DNA of 64,000 nucleotides, from assembly GCA_021018995.1 (NCBI GenBank), contig CM037586.1, positions 7,910,328 to 7,974,327 on the forward strand, written 5' to 3'. Numbering within the stretch: position 1 is the first letter of the stretch; every line of letters starts with the position of its first letter. The position numbers and the translations under genes are program-made. Shown piece by piece: positions 54,301 through 55,548 of the stretch. The DNA is from Chloranthus sessilifolius. Lineage: Eukaryota; Streptophyta; Magnoliopsida; Chloranthales; Chloranthaceae. A model generated the notes under the pieces. It did no database searches and had not been told where the DNA came from. It saw nothing but the letters and a program-made list of their open reading frames with translations.

Positions 54301-55002
54301 ACACCAAATTCTGTAAGGATGTAACATATGAATGGTCCATAAGGGATGACTTTTAGATGGAAAAGAATTAGTGAAATATCTTTGCAAATTCTTGTATAGT
54401 TCCCGAGGGACTTAATAAAATTTCCAGGTTTTCTTTAAAAATGCTTCAGTTTTCCAAATTTCTTTATTTTACAACTTACATCCCCCCCCCTCTCTCTCCC
54501 TCCCTCTCTCTCTCTGTATTCGTGGATTTCTACTTTATTAATAAAATTTTGCTCTTCAATTGTTTAGAAAAATTTCTAAAAATAGTCACAACCTCTAATA
54601 TTTGAATAGTAGTGATCCTTTTATCTCGTTCAATTTATTAGCTGTATCAGAATCAGTTTTTTCAAATACTTCAGTTTAGGTATTTGAGAATAGTTATTGG
54701 CTTTTAATTTTTTTTATTGGTTCTCTGTGCCATATCTTCTTCTGTCTGGCACTTTGACGTTTTTGAACAGGATGGCTATTGTGAAATCATTGGAGCAATT
54801 ATTTGTACTTGGGGCTTTAACTGATGATTATAAACTCTCAGATCCGGTTGGGCGTCAAATGGCTCGGCTGCCCTTGGACCCTATATATTCCAAGGCCCTA
54901 ATCTTAGCTAGTGAAATCAACTGCTTGGAAGAAATGTTAATAACTGTTGCAATGCTTTCTGTGGAATCTATTTTTTTTGTCCCCCGGGAAAAGTTGGAAG
55001 AG
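4443..55002 (+). CDS. DEAH10: DEAH-box RNA helicase, DEAH10/RID1 (DHX33-like), 5' nine exons
   Basis: ATP-dependent RNA helicase of the DEAH/DHX class, expected in the nucleus. The Arabidopsis member RID1 is linked to pre-mRNA splicing and root initiation; animal DHX33 is the nearest class. Nine exons join in frame to 543 residues (1629 nt). Motifs in order: GETGSGKT (about 72-79), [12 protein letters not shown] (170-173), SAS in place of the common SAT (233-235), [18 protein letters not shown], and QRSGRAGR (402-409), followed by the winged-helix/ratchet start. Every visible intron is GT-AG with matching phase. The family is about 700 residues, so the last 150-170 lie beyond the window; no exon resembling them was found in 55003-64000. 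No stop or frameshift occurs in the joined frame, so the gene looks functional. The DEAH10 symbol rests on similarity recalled from the family, not on a search. Confidence 0.92.
4661..4690. repeat. (TTA)n microsatellite
   Basis: About ten TTA units near the start of intron 1, followed by poly(T). Confidence 0.9.
4777..4853. repeat. (TA)n microsatellite
   Basis: About 38 uninterrupted TA units directly abutting the left tip of the MITE at 4854. Confidence 0.95.
4854..5191. mobile_element. MITE, family M5, between two TA arrays
   Basis: The ends are inverted repeats: GGTTAGGTCCTCC on the left and the complement of AGGACTTCGTCCTCC on the right. Both arms carry the palindrome GACGGTGACCGTC. An inner hairpin (CACGTGGCACC / GGTGCCACATGG) lies near 5090-5130. 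Sequence such as ATGATCTAAGCAATGC is shared with the second copy at 12732-13113. Both copies border TA repeats, which hides any TA target duplication. Confidence 0.75.
5192..5239. repeat. (TA)n microsatellite
   Basis: About 24 TA units directly following the M5 MITE. Confidence 0.95.
5290..7010 (+). mobile_element. Copia-like LTR retroelement 5' end, degenerate
   Basis: The sequence around 5330-5460 is GC-rich, with GCGGACGTCCGCG words. It is followed by a TATA-like box (GGCTATATAAATACCC, about 5470), a leader, and the phrase GGGTTTTCACGTTAAAAA (about 5881), common near the 3' end of copia LTRs. A primer-binding-like site TGGTATCTGGGC at 6841-6852 matches the usual initiator-Met site at 10 of 12 positions. 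Right after it comes a gag-like start, MATRGYNDP, at about 6909, inside a 38-bp tandem duplication (6901-6938 and 6939-6969). A 355-bp hAT MITE interrupts it at 6285-6639. The rest of the element is missing. LTR borders are not proven. Confidence 0.4.
6285..6639. mobile_element. hAT-type MITE, CCGAAC word family (355 bp)
   Basis: It starts TAGGATGCAG and ends TGCGCACCTA, with a perfect 8-bp target duplication CTTATTTG (6277-6284 and 6640-6647). The inside is GGTTCGGTT/AACCGAACC words only. Its length equals that of the copy at 53894-54248. Confidence 0.88.
7011..7304. other. Intron 1 DNA, no gene seen
   Basis: A stretch near 7160-7260 (AATAGCTGTACACC, TTGTGACCATTT) resembles 11550-11665 (AATAGCTGTGCGCC, CTTGGCCATTT). 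This suggests two remnants of one unrecognised dispersed repeat. Confidence 0.3.
7305..8358 (+). mobile_element. hAT-type element, CGATAC word family, 1054 bp
   Basis: It starts CATGGATCAAAATATCGG and ends ATATTTTTATCCGTG, with a perfect 8-bp target duplication GAATCGAG (7297-7304 and 8359-8366). Subterminal zones are packed with TATCGTCCGATA-type palindromes. Between them is a degenerate coding stretch (about 7583-8032) broken by at least one frameshift and one stop. It is rich in Gly, Pro and acidic/Tyr residues ([21 protein letters not shown]). That looks like the tail of a hAT transposase, but this is not certain. Two sister copies lie at 26421-27589 and 28156-29451. Confidence 0.8.
8367..9229. 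other. Intron 1 DNA, no gene seen
   Basis: Short frames only. The phrase GCAATCGATACCCTGTTATT near 8767 and the purine-rich segment after it do not match a family I know. It may be part of the same unrecognised retroelement that contains the tandem array at 9230-9690. Confidence 0.3.
9230..9690. repeat. Tandem repeat, about 110-bp unit, four copies
   Basis: The marker TCGTTTGAYTAAAAGTCAA recurs at about 9323, 9433, 9526 and 9636. Spacings are 110, 93 and 110 bp, with the intervening text (ATGAGATTTGGTCA, AACAAATCCACCRTTGGA) repeated each time. Copies differ by many substitutions, so the array is old. One unit has lost about 17 bp. Confidence 0.85.
9797..10130. repeat. Purine-rich low-complexity block with a short duplication
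   Basis: The + strand is mostly A and G. Two phrases of the form TGG..CAYG(C/T)AGGGAGCYCTGCGTGGGCC occur about 65 bp apart (near 9850 and 9912). Long open frames here on both strands reflect the biased composition, not genes. Confidence 0.6.
10261..10520. repeat. Imperfect tandem repeat, about 120-bp unit
   Basis: The phrase TTTGTGTCTAYARTACAGATC followed by CTGTATAT recurs at about 10272 and 10402, and the phrase TTTGTGTCTATAG starts a third unit near 10514. The DNA is AT-rich and non-coding. Confidence 0.6.
10686..10875 (+). repeat. Tandem duplication of a promoter-like segment
   Basis: Two copies of about 95 bp (start near 10686 and 10782) share ACTATAAAAG, CAATTAAAA, TCTCTC and CAAGTCYACACCGCYAC. 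Each has a TATAAA-like box followed by a CT-rich leader. No coding region follows that I can identify, so this may be a promoter of a lost gene or retroelement. Confidence 0.45.
10876..12223. other. Rest of intron 1, no gene seen
   Basis: The phrases GAGGTAGTTGACGAGACATGAAGG (about 11094) and a later variant near 11370-11405 suggest a decayed duplication. Otherwise there are short frames, a (CT)n run at 12147-12162, and then exon 2. Confidence 0.3.
12224..12270 (+). CDS. DEAH10: Helicase exon 2, 47-nt microexon
   Basis: The acceptor is TATCAG| and the donor TCAG|GTTTGT. It encodes [15 protein letters not shown], the conserved block that stands immediately before the VEKR start of the helicase core in DEAH proteins. 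It is isolated by a 7.7-kb intron before it and a 17.6-kb intron after it, so automated annotation could easily miss it. Confidence 0.9.
12384..12568 (+). mobile_element. Short retroposed sequence with poly(A), likely L1 3' end
   Basis: A 185-bp insert ends in 13 A residues and is flanked by a 10-bp direct repeat ACCTTATGTT (12374-12383 and 12569-12578). Both features mark target-primed reverse transcription. It contains a G run, CT-rich text and CTCTACCGATCC before the A tail, like the 3' ends of L1 LINEs in the window. Confidence 0.65.
12732..13113. mobile_element. MITE, family M5, second copy
   Basis: The left end TATGGGAAAAAGTTCC resembles the complement of the right end of the copy at 4854-5191. 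The right end (TAACTGGTGTCCTATATA) resembles the complement of that copy's left end. The inner ATGATTTAAGCAACGC and CCATGTGGCACTC match as well. It ends directly against a short TA repeat. Confidence 0.65.
13328..13460. repeat. 66-bp tandem duplication
   Basis: Two almost identical units (start 13328 and 13394) carry TAAAATAAATTGCACTTTAT and CAATAAATGGATGATAT, with only two or three differences, so the duplication is recent. Confidence 0.9.
13653..13711. repeat. (TA)n microsatellite
   Basis: About 29 TA units. Confidence 0.95.
13770..16360 (+). mobile_element. L1-type LINE remnant 1 (endonuclease and reverse transcriptase)
   Basis: Decayed ORF2 with many stops and frameshifts. Endonuclease pieces include [13 protein letters not shown], a GDFN-like site near 14140, and RLDHF..SDHAP (14300-14400). 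Reverse-transcriptase pieces include [15 protein letters not shown]-like text (about 15580) and the catalytic box as FTDDT at 15668-15682 (F-T-D-D where F-A-D-D is usual), followed by [11 protein letters not shown] 107-bp segment of the endonuclease end is tandemly duplicated (about 14292-14398 and 14399-14505). There is no A tail; the end merges with 16361-16640, whose class is unclear. Confidence 0.8.
17072..17200. mobile_element. hAT-type MITE, CCGAAAT word family, 129 bp
   Basis: It starts CAAGGTTCAAAATTTCGG and ends GGAAGTTTGATCCTTG, with a perfect 8-bp target duplication GTTCTATC (17064-17071 and 17201-17208) inside the LINE. The interior is only GAAACCGAAA and complement words. It is one of the smallest hAT MITEs in the window. 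Confidence 0.88.
18382..18474 (+). pseudogene. Short gag-like frame on the opposite strand of the chromovirus
   Basis: A 30-codon frame, [20 protein letters not shown] then [10 protein letters not shown], starts 50 bp inside the left LTR. The composition is protein-like. Its direction conflicts with the other frames of the element. Either the element is an inversion product or this is chance; I cannot decide. Confidence 0.25.
18491..19238 (-). repeat. Second, diverged LTR-like block
   Basis: It starts TGATGAACAAAAAG and shares the general layout of the outer LTR (AGAAGAAGAGTTGATCTCGCA, ACTGCAAGCCGG, AGAATCGCTCT, then AT-rich text) but differs at many sites. It follows the chromodomain frame directly on the minus strand, as a 3' LTR should, which suggests it belongs to the inner element. 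Confidence 0.5.
19250..19954 (-). pseudogene. Chromovirus integrase C-terminus and chromodomain
   Basis: Two adjacent minus-strand frames separated by one stop. The first (19619-19954) has [20 protein letters not shown] then [19 protein letters not shown], the end of a gypsy integrase. The second (19250-19615) starts [16 protein letters not shown], continues [11 protein letters not shown] and ends in a chromodomain: [20 protein letters not shown] then [14 protein letters not shown]. Chromodomains steer integration of chromoviruses to chromatin. The catalytic core is missing. Confidence 0.85.
20224..20993 (-). pseudogene. Chromovirus gag with CCHC zinc knuckle
   Basis: The upstream frame (to 20993) has [20 protein letters not shown] then [20 protein letters not shown], a retrotransposon gag core. 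The first 17 or so residues of that frame are really antisense LTR sequence fused by a deletion. The next frame (20224-20709) has a perfect nucleocapsid knuckle [14 protein letters not shown] (C-X2-C-X4-H-X4-C) followed by an acidic Ser/Glu-rich linker. Gag is 5'-truncated. Confidence 0.8.
22401..22788 (+). repeat. 188-bp tandem duplication in LINE 2 reverse transcriptase
   Basis: ATCAAAGACTTCAGACCAAT starts both copies (22401 and 22589). The second copy keeps 8 bases (around GGAAGACA, after CATTCCA) that the first lacks, so the frames differ. Otherwise only a few bases differ. The duplicated part codes the RT segment [18 protein letters not shown]. Confidence 0.92.
22895..23212 (+). repeat. 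158-bp tandem duplication in LINE 2
   Basis: GTTAGAGGATGTTACGAAT starts both copies (22895 and 23053). The copies differ at only two positions that I can see (AATAAGC/AATCAGC and GGCTCC/GGCACC). The unit codes the QGDPLSP-like region just before the catalytic YADD box. Confidence 0.93.
23918..24126. mobile_element. hAT-type MITE, CCGAAAT word family, 209 bp
   Basis: It starts CAAGGATCAAAATTTC and ends GAAATTTTGATCCTTG. Flanks are TGGGAGAT (23910-23917) and CGGGAGAT (24127-24134), an 8-bp duplication with one change. The interior consists of ATTTCGG / CCGAAAT repeats. It interrupts the LINE 2 frame. Confidence 0.85.
24880..25057 (+). mobile_element. Retroposed L1 3' end with poly(A)
   Basis: A 178-bp insert ends in an A run and is flanked by a perfect 17-bp direct repeat AACTTCTGGATATTGTG (24863-24879 and 25058-25074). 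The LINE 2 frame resumes after the second copy ([20 protein letters not shown]), proving a later insertion. The T-rich body and GTTACCGTTCG before the A tail fit a truncated L1 end. Confidence 0.85.
25540..27790 (+). mobile_element. L1-type LINE remnant 3, 3' part
   Basis: Decayed frames show the zinc-knuckle region of plant L1 ORF2: [11 protein letters not shown]-like text, FFGGSCLG, then [19 protein letters not shown] and [15 protein letters not shown] (25900-26200). It is interrupted by the hAT element at 26421-27589. Sequence resumes at 27598 and ends near TTTTACTAATAAAAAACTC (about 27780), similar to the tail of LINE 2. Confidence 0.65.
26421..27589 (-). mobile_element. hAT-type element, CGATAC word family, 1169 bp, inverted
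   Basis: It starts CATGGGTCAAAATATTGG and ends GAGATTTTGATCCATG. Flanks are CTTCCTGC (26413-26420) and CTTCCTGT (27590-27597), an 8-bp duplication with one change. It is the reverse of the copies at 7305 and 28156. Inside (about 26690-26850) is an array of ACATGTGTCACATGT / ATTAATTACATG words. No open transposase frame remains. Confidence 0.82.
27800..28147. other. AT-rich intron 2 DNA
   Basis: No gene is visible. The 27975-28105 part (TGAATAATTTCATGATG, CCCGACTTGGTAACTA) faintly resembles the M7 GTCACCAA MITE family. Confidence 0.3.
28156..29451 (+). mobile_element. hAT-type element, CGATAC word family, 1296 bp
   Basis: It starts CATCGATCAAAATCTCGG and ends CGATATTTTGACCCATG. Flanks are ACCAAAAC (28148-28155) and ACCAAAGC (29452-29459), an 8-bp duplication with one change. 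It shares long stretches with the inverted copy 566 bp upstream, including GGCACCCCTTAAAAGCATCA and the ACATGTGTCACATG array (about 28935-29160). Non-coding. Confidence 0.85.
29546..29798. mobile_element. hAT-type MITE, TATCGG word family, 253 bp
   Basis: It is flanked by a perfect 8-bp duplication ATCTAGAG (29538-29545 and 29799-29806). It is filled with ATATCGG, CCGATAC and AGTATCGGCCGATACT words. The right tip CAAGGCATCAAAC (complement) is hAT-like; the left tip has decayed. It ends about 110 bp before exon 3. Confidence 0.75.
29916..29996 (+). CDS. DEAH10: Helicase exon 3, Walker A motif
   Basis: The acceptor is TTTCAG| and the donor CTC|GTGAGT. It encodes [19 protein letters not shown] and then TGSGKTT, which is motif I, the ATP phosphate-binding loop. 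The last base C joins AA of exon 4 to make the Gln of TTQLPQF. Confidence 0.97.
30049..30457. mobile_element. Foldback MITE, M6-type core, 10-bp target duplication
   Basis: The arms start GGAGGCTGCTACTAACC and (complement) GGGGACTGGTACTAACC and extend inward for over 80 bp. Flanks are a perfect 10-bp repeat TAAATAATAT (30039-30048 and 30458-30467), a length seen with Mutator-like elements. The core carries GATCTTGATATCATGGG, CAGACGTTCAGG, CACATCCCAAAAAAGTGAC and their complements. Intron 3. Confidence 0.8.
30766..31041. mobile_element. MITE, family M7 (GTCACCAA tips)
   Basis: It begins ATTGTCACCAAGGCGG and ends CAAATTTGGTGACTATG. The interior holds AATTCGGCAA and CGAATAATTCG-like words plus A runs. 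The same tips bound 31795-32114. Exact borders are uncertain. Confidence 0.55.
31133..31365. repeat. Tandem duplication around a (TA)n array
   Basis: A unit containing GCAACCCTCCAYGTRTACCC, TTTTTTGAAATC and TCCAGGAAGG..CCTGCCT occurs twice (about 31148-31225 and 31282-31360) on either side of (TA)n at 31231-31276. Confidence 0.85.
31795..32114. mobile_element. MITE, family M7, second copy
   Basis: It starts TAGTCACCAAATTC and ends GACTTGGTGACTA, an inverted repeat of about 14 bp. The interior is made of GCGAATAATTCG and AAATTTTT words and ends with GGCAAATTTTG...TTTAACC. It resembles 30766-31041 and the split copy at 56866-57680. Confidence 0.6.
32115..33089. other. Rest of intron 3, no gene seen
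   Basis: AT-rich DNA. A short duplication (GAGTCATTGGAAAGTTTGATC and GAGCCATTGGAAAATTTAAC, about 32820-32890) is the only structure noted before exon 4. Confidence 0.4.
33090..33306 (+). CDS. DEAH10: Helicase exon 4, motifs Ia and Ib
   Basis: The acceptor is CCTGCAG| and the donor TTGAG|GTACC. It encodes [15 protein letters not shown], then [19 protein letters not shown] (motif Ia), VGYSIRFED and [10 protein letters not shown] (motif Ib). The frame is clean and typical of DEAH helicases. Confidence 0.97.
33495..34960 (-). mobile_element. RTE-type LINE fragment, split by a SINE
   Basis: Minus-strand reading gives the RTE reverse transcriptase in order: [20 protein letters not shown] (about 34840-34930), [26 protein letters not shown], then [26 protein letters not shown], and the C-terminal NRTNAG*LKWR-type block down to 33500. 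The FADD box reads FVDN, which would be inactive. Several stops and frameshifts. It lies in intron 4, opposite to the gene. The Au-like SINE inserted at 34650-34822. Confidence 0.88.
34650..34822 (+). mobile_element. tRNA-derived SINE (Au-like)
   Basis: A 173-bp element with a pol III A box (GTAGCTCAGTTGG) and a B box (AGTTTGAGTCG). A body ending in GTGCGCAAGCTGGCCCTGA and CACCCACGG is followed by an A tail. It is flanked by a perfect 16-bp duplication AGTATTCTTCTCAAGA (34634-34649 and 34823-34838). The 3' body resembles the widespread plant Au SINE as I remember it. It is not a functional tRNA gene: the acceptor stem and CCA-side pairing are absent. Confidence 0.9.
34961..35429. other. Intron 4 DNA, possible M7 MITE piece
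   Basis: A stretch at about 35222-35362 is bounded by TTGTGACCAAAC and GACTTGGTCACTA, which look like M7-type inverted tips around a CT-rich and T-rich middle. Nothing coding was recognised. Confidence 0.35.
35430..36040 (+). mobile_element. Ty1/copia fragment: RNase H end and 3' LTR
   Basis: The frame reads [20 protein letters not shown], then [19 protein letters not shown] and [13 protein letters not shown], the classic end of copia polyproteins. It has three in-frame stops. A polypurine tract GAGGGGGAA (about 35811) follows, then AT-rich LTR-like DNA with GTATATATGAG and TCTTTATAACTG. The 5' part of the element is absent. Confidence 0.8.
36041..36478. other. Intron 4 DNA, no gene seen
   Basis: A CT-rich region with short frames. 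It contains CACAACACCTTAGAAGG and similar text that I cannot assign. Confidence 0.3.
36479..36756. mobile_element. Probable hAT-type MITE, TATCGG word family
   Basis: The ends GGTTTAAAAATTTGGTATCG and CTGAATTTTTAAACCATG are inverted. The interior is filled with GATACATATTGG, CCGATATCGACC and similar words. Flanking 8-mers match poorly (ATTCAGAG/GTATAGAG), so the copy is old. Confidence 0.5.
36757..37441. other. Rest of intron 4, no gene seen
   Basis: It contains short frames only and the branch/acceptor region of exon 5. Confidence 0.4.
37442..37829 (+). CDS. DEAH10: Helicase exon 5, DEAH box
   Basis: The acceptor is TCACAG| and the donor TTTCAG|GTACTT. It encodes [20 protein letters not shown] (motif II, Mg-ATP binding) and [15 protein letters not shown] low-complexity Ser/Lys/Asp insert of about 35 residues follows, as in plant orthologues, then [19 protein letters not shown] (motif III) and [11 protein letters not shown]. 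The frame stays open for about 35 codons past the donor, but the next exon fits only from the GT used here. Confidence 0.97.
38012..38428. mobile_element. Foldback MITE filling most of intron 5, M6-type core
   Basis: The left arm CCCACCGAATCTTTGAGAGC then GCCCACGTTGAAAACCCATT is repeated as its complement on the right, giving arms well over 100 bp. The core (GATCGTTTTTCGTCCCAATC, TTGATCTCGAGACC, ATCCCAAAAAAGTGATC) matches the other M6-type elements. The outer tips are unrelated to theirs. Confidence 0.75.
38534..38737 (+). CDS. DEAH10: Helicase exon 6, motif IV
   Basis: The acceptor is ATTTTTAG| and the donor CGCAAG|GTAGCC. It encodes [20 protein letters not shown], then a helical stretch and [13 protein letters not shown], the start of the second RecA-like domain. 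It is a phase-0 exon of 68 codons. Confidence 0.97.
38784..38874 (+). mobile_element. Very short tRNA-derived SINE-like insert, 91 bp
   Basis: It contains an A-box-like GTAGCCCAATGGAAG and, 36 bp later, a perfect B box GGTTCAATCCC. It ends in AAGAAAA. It is flanked by a 17-bp duplication AATGCAGCTTATGATTA (38767-38783) and AATGCAGCTAATGATTA (38875-38891) with one difference. This fits a SINE or a retroposed tRNA-like RNA in intron 6. Confidence 0.75.
38899..39296. mobile_element. Probable MITE with GGGAGCCAT tips and a CT-rich middle
   Basis: It starts AAATTATGGGAGCCATTAAT and ends ATGGCTCCCTAAAATTAT. The middle (about 39040-39180) is CTCTCTCT repeats, which produce spurious Ser/Leu-rich and Arg/Glu-rich frames on both strands. 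A partial repeat of the right end (GCTCCCTAAAACTATAGTA) follows at about 39339. Confidence 0.5.
39715..40115. mobile_element. MITE, family M3, continuous copy
   Basis: It starts ATTTAAACACCAAATGGTG and ends CACCGTTTTGGTGTTTAA. Each tip is itself a small hairpin. Internal blocks match those at 1560-2440 and 3296-3660. It shows what the hAT-interrupted copy at 1560 looked like before insertion. Confidence 0.65.
40521..40858. mobile_element. Possible MITE with GTGACAAAATA tips
   Basis: It starts TGTGACAAAATATGGCA and ends ACCGTATTTTGTCAC, with ATGC-rich flanks that also pair. The inside is ACGTGTG/ATACGT words and T runs. The class is not certain. Confidence 0.45.
41157..41425 (-). mobile_element. 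L1 LINE 3' end fragment
   Basis: On the minus strand it ends in ACTTTTACCGATAAAAAAAA, the usual L1 tail style here. The body is the C/T-rich 3' UTR type. It has no coding region. Confidence 0.5.
41530..41985 (-). mobile_element. Second L1 LINE 3' end fragment
   Basis: It begins on the + strand with a T run and AACAGGTGAAATTTTATG (the complement of a tail). RNase-H-like degenerate text follows (TTTGATTTGGCTATGAATACC). Confidence 0.4.
42155..42355 (-). mobile_element. RTE LINE 3' end
   Basis: The complement reads GACCCCAAATAGATGGGATA then AGGCGATGATAATAATGAT, the characteristic RTE tail with a TGATAA-type short repeat. It is truncated by the (GT)n array. Confidence 0.7.
42357..42384. repeat. 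(GT)n microsatellite
   Basis: About 13 GT units between two oppositely oriented RTE pieces. Confidence 0.9.
42385..43115 (+). mobile_element. RTE LINE C-terminal fragment
   Basis: Decayed frames give [20 protein letters not shown]-like text, then [14 protein letters not shown] and [13 protein letters not shown], matching the RTE C-terminal blocks (RNEYIRE..GVAPI, LRWFGHVQRRP). Several stops. Its orientation is opposite to the adjacent 3' end. Confidence 0.7.
43116..44179. other. Intron 6 DNA, no gene seen
   Basis: It includes a GACCCGACCC-type patch (43180-43230) and an AT-rich stretch. Frames of 90-100 codons near 43136-43460 have no recognisable motif and overlap each other on both strands. 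Confidence 0.3.
44180..45055 (+). mobile_element. LINE RNase H fragment, host of the hAT element
   Basis: The frame near 44824-44990 reads [20 protein letters not shown], then [16 protein letters not shown] and [12 protein letters not shown]. This is the RNase H domain at the end of plant L1 ORF2 (usual pattern KLNTDGSS.GNPG.SG.GG..RD..G). The Asp of the KLNTDG box is Gly here. The hAT element at 45056 cuts it; related sequence resumes at 49778. Confidence 0.75.
47552..47909. mobile_element. hAT-type MITE nested inside the hAT transposase
   Basis: It starts AGGGTTGTCAACGGGCCGGG and ends GGCATTGGACCCT. Flanks are CCCTAGCT (47544-47551) and ACCTAGCT (47910-47917), an 8-bp duplication with one change. 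Words are GGGCCGGG, GGCCCGACCC and GGTTCGGG. The length (358 bp) is close to the 355-bp CCGAAC MITEs. Confidence 0.75.
47935..48912 (+). mobile_element. GC-rich LTR-retrotransposon 5' fragment
   Basis: Markedly GC-richer than its surroundings, with repeated CGCGACACGG/GTCGCG words near 48050-48170. A TATA-like box TTATATAGGG (about 48257) and a perfect initiator-Met primer-binding site TGGTATCAGAGC at 48729-48740 show LTR, R-U5 and leader order on the + strand. Sequence stops about 170 bp after the primer site, where hAT sequence resumes. No gag frame was recognised. Confidence 0.65.
49890..50110. repeat. Tandem duplication, about 95-bp unit
   Basis: TTTTGCTTCTAAATACCCAG and TGGATCTGATRCTTC occur twice, with AATAACCATATCTGACTCAA closing each unit. 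Copies are nearly identical. Confidence 0.9.
50120..51234. repeat. Degenerate TTCAAAATG-rich DNA and a 105-bp duplication
   Basis: Text is dominated by variants of TTCAAATG and TCAGATAG with no clear period. Near 50840-51010 a unit containing AATACACCAYTT, GGTTSGAAGATTTT and GGGSTTTCATTGCC occurs twice. No gene is visible. Confidence 0.5.
51243..51813. mobile_element. hAT-type MITE, CGCTTAAG / GCATAAGC word family, 571 bp
   Basis: It starts CAATGTCAAATCGCATAAGC and ends GCTTATGACAACACTG. Flanks are ATCAAAAC (51235-51242) and GTCAAAAC (51814-51821), an 8-bp duplication with one change. Subterminal zones have CGCTTAAGC, GCATAAGC and GCGATCGCATA palindromes. A short middle part (GACCGTTGGAGCATTATGCC) resembles the right end of the 4.7-kb hAT element. 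Confidence 0.88.
52112..52272 (+). CDS. DEAH10: Helicase exon 7, motif V
   Basis: The acceptor is TTTCTAG| and the donor AGGAG|GTAGGC. It encodes [20 protein letters not shown] then [13 protein letters not shown], with motif V (NIAETS). It lies 13.4 kb after exon 6. The donor splits the Ser codon of the QRSGRAGR motif. Confidence 0.97.
52346..52636. mobile_element. Foldback MITE in intron 7
   Basis: The left half (TGTCACTGATTGG, GGCACTATTTTTCATCAAAG, GCAAAGGACC, CGAAGATTGCAT) returns as its complement on the right, so almost the whole element is one hairpin. A partial direct copy of the outer arm (GATTGGGTACACATC) lies just upstream at 52287. Confidence 0.75.
52977..53399. mobile_element. 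Foldback MITE, family M6, 423 bp
   Basis: Tips are GCTGGTATTACTACCACACC and the complement GGCTGGTGTTACTGCCACAC. Arms run past 100 bp. It has a perfect 8-bp duplication TTAAATTA (52969-52976 and 53400-53407). The core is GATCTTGAGATC-like text and GTGAACGTGAACCAC. Intron 7, between exons 7 and 8. Confidence 0.85.
53672..53857 (+). CDS. DEAH10: Helicase exon 8, motif VI
   Basis: The acceptor is TTATTCAG| and the donor TCAAG|GTGAAC. It encodes [20 protein letters not shown], then [19 protein letters not shown] and GFDFMEKPS. This supplies the arginine fingers of motif VI and the start of the winged-helix region. Confidence 0.97.
53894..54248. mobile_element. hAT-type MITE, CCGAAC word family (355 bp), intron 8
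   Basis: It starts TAGGGATGCAAATT and ends TTTCGGGCCCTA, with a perfect 8-bp duplication ATCTGTTG (53886-53893 and 54249-54256). It contains CCGAACCGAAACC, GTTCGGTT and a 27-bp T run. It fills about 40% of intron 8 and starts 36 bp after the exon 8 donor. Confidence 0.9.
54257..54770. other. Rest of intron 8
   Basis: AT-rich DNA with a CT-rich run at about 54490-54520, then the acceptor region of exon 9. No other feature was seen. Confidence 0.5.
54771..55002 (+). CDS. DEAH10: Helicase exon 9, winged-helix/HA2 start
   Basis: The acceptor is TGAACAG| and the donor GAAGAG|GTATGT. It encodes [20 protein letters not shown], then [20 protein letters not shown] and [19 protein letters not shown], the typical HA2 opening of DEAH helicases. 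The next coding block of the family (around an EGDH signature) is absent from the remaining 9 kb, so intron 9 continues past the edge. Confidence 0.96.
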
Positions 55003-55146
55003 GTATGTGAGGCTACTCCATATGAATGCGACTCTTATATATATTTTTTGATCAGTGCGACTCTTATATTTAATTTGGTGACAAAATACCTCCAAATAGG
55101 ATTCTTTTATTTGTGCAATTAAGTGGTAAATAGACTGATTTTAATA

Positions 55147-55540
55147 GTCTGGTGTTACTTCCACACCATTTAATGTTATAGCCACCTCCCTTAACATCAG
55201 ACAATGTAGATCATTTTTCATCCCAATCTTCCACACAATAGATCTTTACATCATAGGCCTACCATCAGAGAGTCAGATGTTGATTCCATGCAGCATGCAT
55301 CCCAAAAAGTGAACGTGAATCACGTTTGATGGTACACTATGTTCATGTTCACTTTTGGGATGTGTGCCGCATGGAATCAACACTGACCGTGTGATGGTAG
55401 GCCTATGATCTCCAGATCTATTATGTAGAAGATTGGGACGAAAAATGATCTCCATCGTCTGACTCTAAACAGTCAACGGATTTTTCCTTTTTCTAAGTGA
55501 GGTGGCTGTAACATAAAGTGGTGTGGTAATAATACCAGCC
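55147..55540. mobile_element. Foldback MITE, family M6, 394 bp, intron 9
   Basis: It starts GTCTGGTGTTACTTCCACAC and ends with the complement of GGCTGGTATTATTACCACAC. It has a perfect 8-bp duplication TTTTAATA (55139-55146 and 55541-55548). Core and arms closely match the copy at 52977-53399. Confidence 0.88.
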
Positions 55541-55548
55541 TTTTAATA

